Assembly: GCA_902784025.1 (NCBI GenBank)
Contig: CACZTF010000215.1
Span: 1 to 8,209, forward strand
DNA from: an uncultured Lachnospiraceae bacterium
GTDB lineage: Bacteria > Bacillota > Clostridia > Lachnospirales > Lachnospiraceae
DNA length: 8,209 nt
Reading direction: 5' to 3'
A program made the position numbers and the translations under genes. Each line of letters opens with the position of its first letter. The stretch's first letter is position 1. Positions 6,486 to 8,209 of the stretch are shown in pieces. The notes under the pieces are model-generated. The model was not told where the DNA came from. It did not search any database and worked only from the letters and a program-made list of their open reading frames with translations.

Positions 6486-8063
6486 ATGATCAAAAATGCG
6501 ATAGTAATAATCAAAAATGAAGAATACTATGATGACACACAACTTCTCATAAGATCTTTTTTCAAAGGTGTTAATATTATAAAAGAACAGTGTTTTGAGG
6601 ATCTTAAGAGGAATACTGATGTGTCCGTAAAAGTCAGACCGCATCCCGGGGCCGGGGTGTTTTTTTTGAGTTCTGACGGATCCGGTCCTGATACAGATGA
6701 TCCTGATACGGTACTGATAGATACCGTGATCTTTGAACCGGATCCTGATGTAAAAGATCAAAGGCGCGGCAGTATGCACGATCATTTTAAAAGAGGTTTG
6801 TATAACGCGCTGACAGATCTGACCGGACGGACGCTCCCATGGGGATTTCTGACCGGTGTAAGGCCTGCAAAACGCGCTATGGAGTTTATTTCATCATATG
6901 ACGGAGATATAAACAAAGTAGAGATAATATCAGCTTTTTCAGAAAAATATATGACATCAGAAAAAAAGGCAAGGCTTGCTCTAGATGTAGCATTAAATGA
7001 AACTGAGATATTAAACGATCACGGGATTTCATACGACGATGGTTCTGACAGGGGGTTTTCTGTATATGTAGGTATTCCGTTTTGTCCCACTACCTGTCTG
7101 TATTGCTCTTTTCCGTCAATACCGATGGACAGATGTGATCAAAAGCTTATCAGTGACTATATGAGATCGTTGTGTTTTGAGATAAGGGAAAGCAGGCGGA
7201 TCTATTCAGAAAGATTTTTAAAAAAAGGCTGTGATACAGATGGATTACAGCCTTCGTCTGTATATATAGGAGGTGGGACACCTACAGCTTTAAGTGCACA
7301 GGAACTTGAGGAATTGATCGCATGTATTAAGAATTGTTTTATCATTAAGGAAGATATTGAGTTTTGTGTAGAAGCTGGGAGACCGGACAGTATTACCGCT
7401 GAAAAACTGCAGGTTCTCAAAAGCTGCGGCGTAAACAGGATTTCAGTTAATCCCCAGAGTATGAATCCTGAAACTCTTGAAATAATAGGCAGAGATCATA
7501 CCCCTGAAGACATTTTCATTGCTTTTGAGATGGCAAGAAGTGCAGGGTTTGATAATATAAATACCGATATAATATTGGGACTTCCGGAAGAAGGTGTACA
7601 GGAGGTAAAAAAAACACTCGATGCGTTAAAAAAACTCAAGCCTGAAGGACTGACGGTACACAGTCTTGCTTTGAAACGTGCTTCCAGACTGAAGGTTGAC
7701 GCAGATAACTACAAGGATCTTACATTGGAAAACTCGGAAGAGATTATGGATATGACATCAGAATTTGCCGAAAGCCTTGGTATGAGACCATATTATATGT
7801 ACAGACAGCAGAATATGGCCGGAAATTTTGAAAATACCGGGTATGCATTAAGAGGAAAAGAATCTCTGTATAATATAGTAATAATGGAGGAAATACAGGA
7901 TATTCTTGCAATGGGAGCAGGTGCCTCTTCTAAATTTATGATGGGAAATAACCGTTTTGAAAGAGCATCAAATGTAAAAGATGTAGTTAATTATATAAAA
8001 AGAACGGATGAAATGTGCAGAAGAAAGAAGATGGTCCTTGACGGACAGCATAAAAACTACTAA
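6486..8063 (+). CDS. hemZ: HemZ-type radical SAM protein, coproporphyrinogen dehydrogenase-like
   Basis: This encodes a 525-residue cytoplasmic protein related to oxygen-independent coproporphyrinogen III oxidase (HemN). The family is linked to anaerobic conversion of coproporphyrinogen III to protoporphyrinogen IX, but that activity is not proven for every HemZ. The N-terminal 190 residues include the HemZ-typical KRGLYNALTDLTGRTLPWGFLTGVRPAK (about 102-129). The radical SAM cluster motif is CPTTCLYC with C200, C204 and C207, followed by YIGGGTPTAL (260-269), the VEAGRPDSI segment (295-303) and QSMNPETLEIIGRDH (324-338). Residues 58-97 form an Asp/Pro-rich stretch that looks poorly conserved. 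The first ATG fits the family N-terminus, yet no clear Shine-Dalgarno precedes it. A terminator-like hairpin plus T8 lies in codons 53-61. The gene lies 61 bases after the MBL gene, probably cotranscribed. Confidence 0.9.
   Translation: MIKNAIVIIKNEEYYDDTQLLIRSFFKGVNIIKEQCFEDLKRNTDVSVKVRPHPGAGVFFLSSDGSGPDTDDPDTVLIDTVIFEPDPDVKDQRRGSMHDHFKRGLYNALTDLTGRTLPWGFLTGVRPAKRAMEFISSYDGDINKVEIISAFSEKYMTSEKKARLALDVALNETEILNDHGISYDDGSDRGFSVYVGIPFCPTTCLYCSFPSIPMDRCDQKLISDYMRSLCFEIRESRRIYSERFLKKGCDTDGLQPSSVYIGGGTPTALSAQELEELIACIKNCFIIKEDIEFCVEAGRPDSITAEKLQVLKSCGVNRISVNPQSMNPETLEIIGRDHTPEDIFIAFEMARSAGFDNINTDIILGLPEEGVQEVKKTLDALKKLKPEGLTVHSLALKRASRLKVDADNYKDLTLENSEEIMDMTSEFAESLGMRPYYMYRQQNMAGNFENTGYALRGKESLYNIVIMEEIQDILAMGAGASSKFMMGNNRFERASNVKDVVNYIKRTDEMCRRKKMVLDGQHKNY
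6642..6667 (+). terminator. Terminator-like hairpin and T8 run inside hemZ
   Basis: CATCCC at 6642-6647 pairs with GGGGTG at 6654-6659 (one G-U pair) around a GGGGCC loop. It is followed at once by eight T at 6660-6667. By form this is a good intrinsic terminator in the sense direction, but it lies about 160 bases into hemZ and encodes residues HPGAGVFFL. It may be an attenuator that acts when translation is poor, or a coincidence of codon choice. There is no direct evidence of function. Confidence 0.4.
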
Positions 8064-8079
8064 AACATTTAAAAAAGAC

Positions 8080-8108
8080 TTGCATTTTATTTTGTAATCA
8101 TGTATATT
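8080..8108 (+). promoter_or_regulatory. Probable promoter of the tRNA-Glu gene
   Basis: TTGCAT at 8080-8085 (-35) and TATATT at 8103-8108 (-10) are separated by 17 bases. Transcription would begin near 8115, about 15 bases before the mature tRNA. The short leader contains the small hairpin AGTGC-TTT-GCACT (8115-8127), which ends two bases before the tRNA 5' end. There is no terminator between the hemZ stop (8063) and this site, so read-through from hemZ is also possible. Confidence 0.6.
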
Positions 8109-8129
8109 ATCTAAAGTGCTTTGCACTAA

Positions 8130-8201
8130 GGCCTGTTGGTCAAGTGGTTAAGACGCCGCCCTCTCACGGCGGAAACAGGGGTTCGACTCCCCTACAGGCT
8201 A
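8130..8201 (+). tRNA. tRNA-Glu, anticodon CTC
   Basis: The 72 bases fold as a complete cloverleaf. The acceptor stem is GGCCTGT (8130-8136) with ACAGGCT (8194-8200), closed by a G1-U72 wobble, and the discriminator is A8201. The D arm uses GTC with GAC (8139-8141, 8152-8154). The anticodon stem CCGCC/GGCGG (8156-8160, 8168-8172) encloses loop CTCTCAC with anticodon CTC at 8163-8165, reading GAG (Glu). The T arm AGGGG/CCCCT (8177-8181, 8189-8193) has loop TTCGACT. No CCA is encoded, so it must be added after transcription. CTC is the secondary Glu isoacceptor; TTC is the universal one. Confidence 0.96.
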
Positions 8202-8209
8202 TCAGTAAC

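Noticed and set aside
6468..6785. Minus-strand open frame over the start of hemZ
   Set aside because: It is antisense to a recognised coding region and has no family resemblance or convincing ribosome binding site.
7268..7275. Strong Shine-Dalgarno-like AGGAGGTG inside hemZ
   Set aside because: It encodes the conserved radical SAM motif GGGTPT, and no suitable start codon with a long frame follows.
1..8209. Mobile element, prophage, CRISPR array, toxin-antitoxin or defence genes
   Set aside because: No transposase, integrase, repeat-spacer pattern or terminal repeats are visible. All protein genes are assigned to conserved families.

Overview
The window looks like chromosomal housekeeping DNA from a low-to-moderate GC Firmicute, most likely a Clostridia member of the Lachnospiraceae type. 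The grounds are: strong AGGAGG-type ribosome binding sites; a cysteine-poor (zinc-free) S4 that opens MAVNRVPVLKRCRSLG; an L17 carrying the extra charged segment I associate with Lachnospiraceae; a full-length bifunctional Rel; and a HemZ-type radical SAM protein. The assignment rests on remembered family features, not on a search.

Region 1 (about 1-3424) is the distal end of the large ribosomal protein cluster, the alpha operon. It runs rpmJ (L36), a 207-base non-coding gap rich in inverted repeats, rpsM (S13), rpsK (S11), rpsD (S4), rpoA (RNA polymerase alpha) and rplQ (L17). A clear intrinsic terminator follows rplQ. All six genes are on the plus strand, are closely spaced apart from the gap, and have good Shine-Dalgarno sequences. 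S4 is a known autoregulator of its own operon in several bacteria, so the gap before rpsM is the natural place to look for a leader RNA.

Region 2 (about 3423-8063) is a separate transcription unit. Its likely promoter starts inside the U-tract of the preceding terminator. It holds rel (bifunctional (p)ppGpp synthetase/hydrolase), a metallo-beta-lactamase-fold hydrolase only two bases downstream, and hemZ (coproporphyrinogen dehydrogenase-like radical SAM protein) after a 61-base gap. To my knowledge this order is common in Clostridia. HemZ lacks an obvious Shine-Dalgarno sequence and has, within its first 200 bases of coding sequence, a GC-rich hairpin followed by eight T, which looks like an intrinsic terminator.

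Region 3 (8064-8209) has a probable promoter and a tRNA-Glu gene with anticodon CTC. No CCA is encoded.

I found no mobile element, CRISPR array, phage gene or obviously undescribed protein system. The most interesting signals are non-coding: the terminator-like element inside hemZ, the possible two-state leader before rpsM, and the overlapping terminator and promoter between rplQ and rel.
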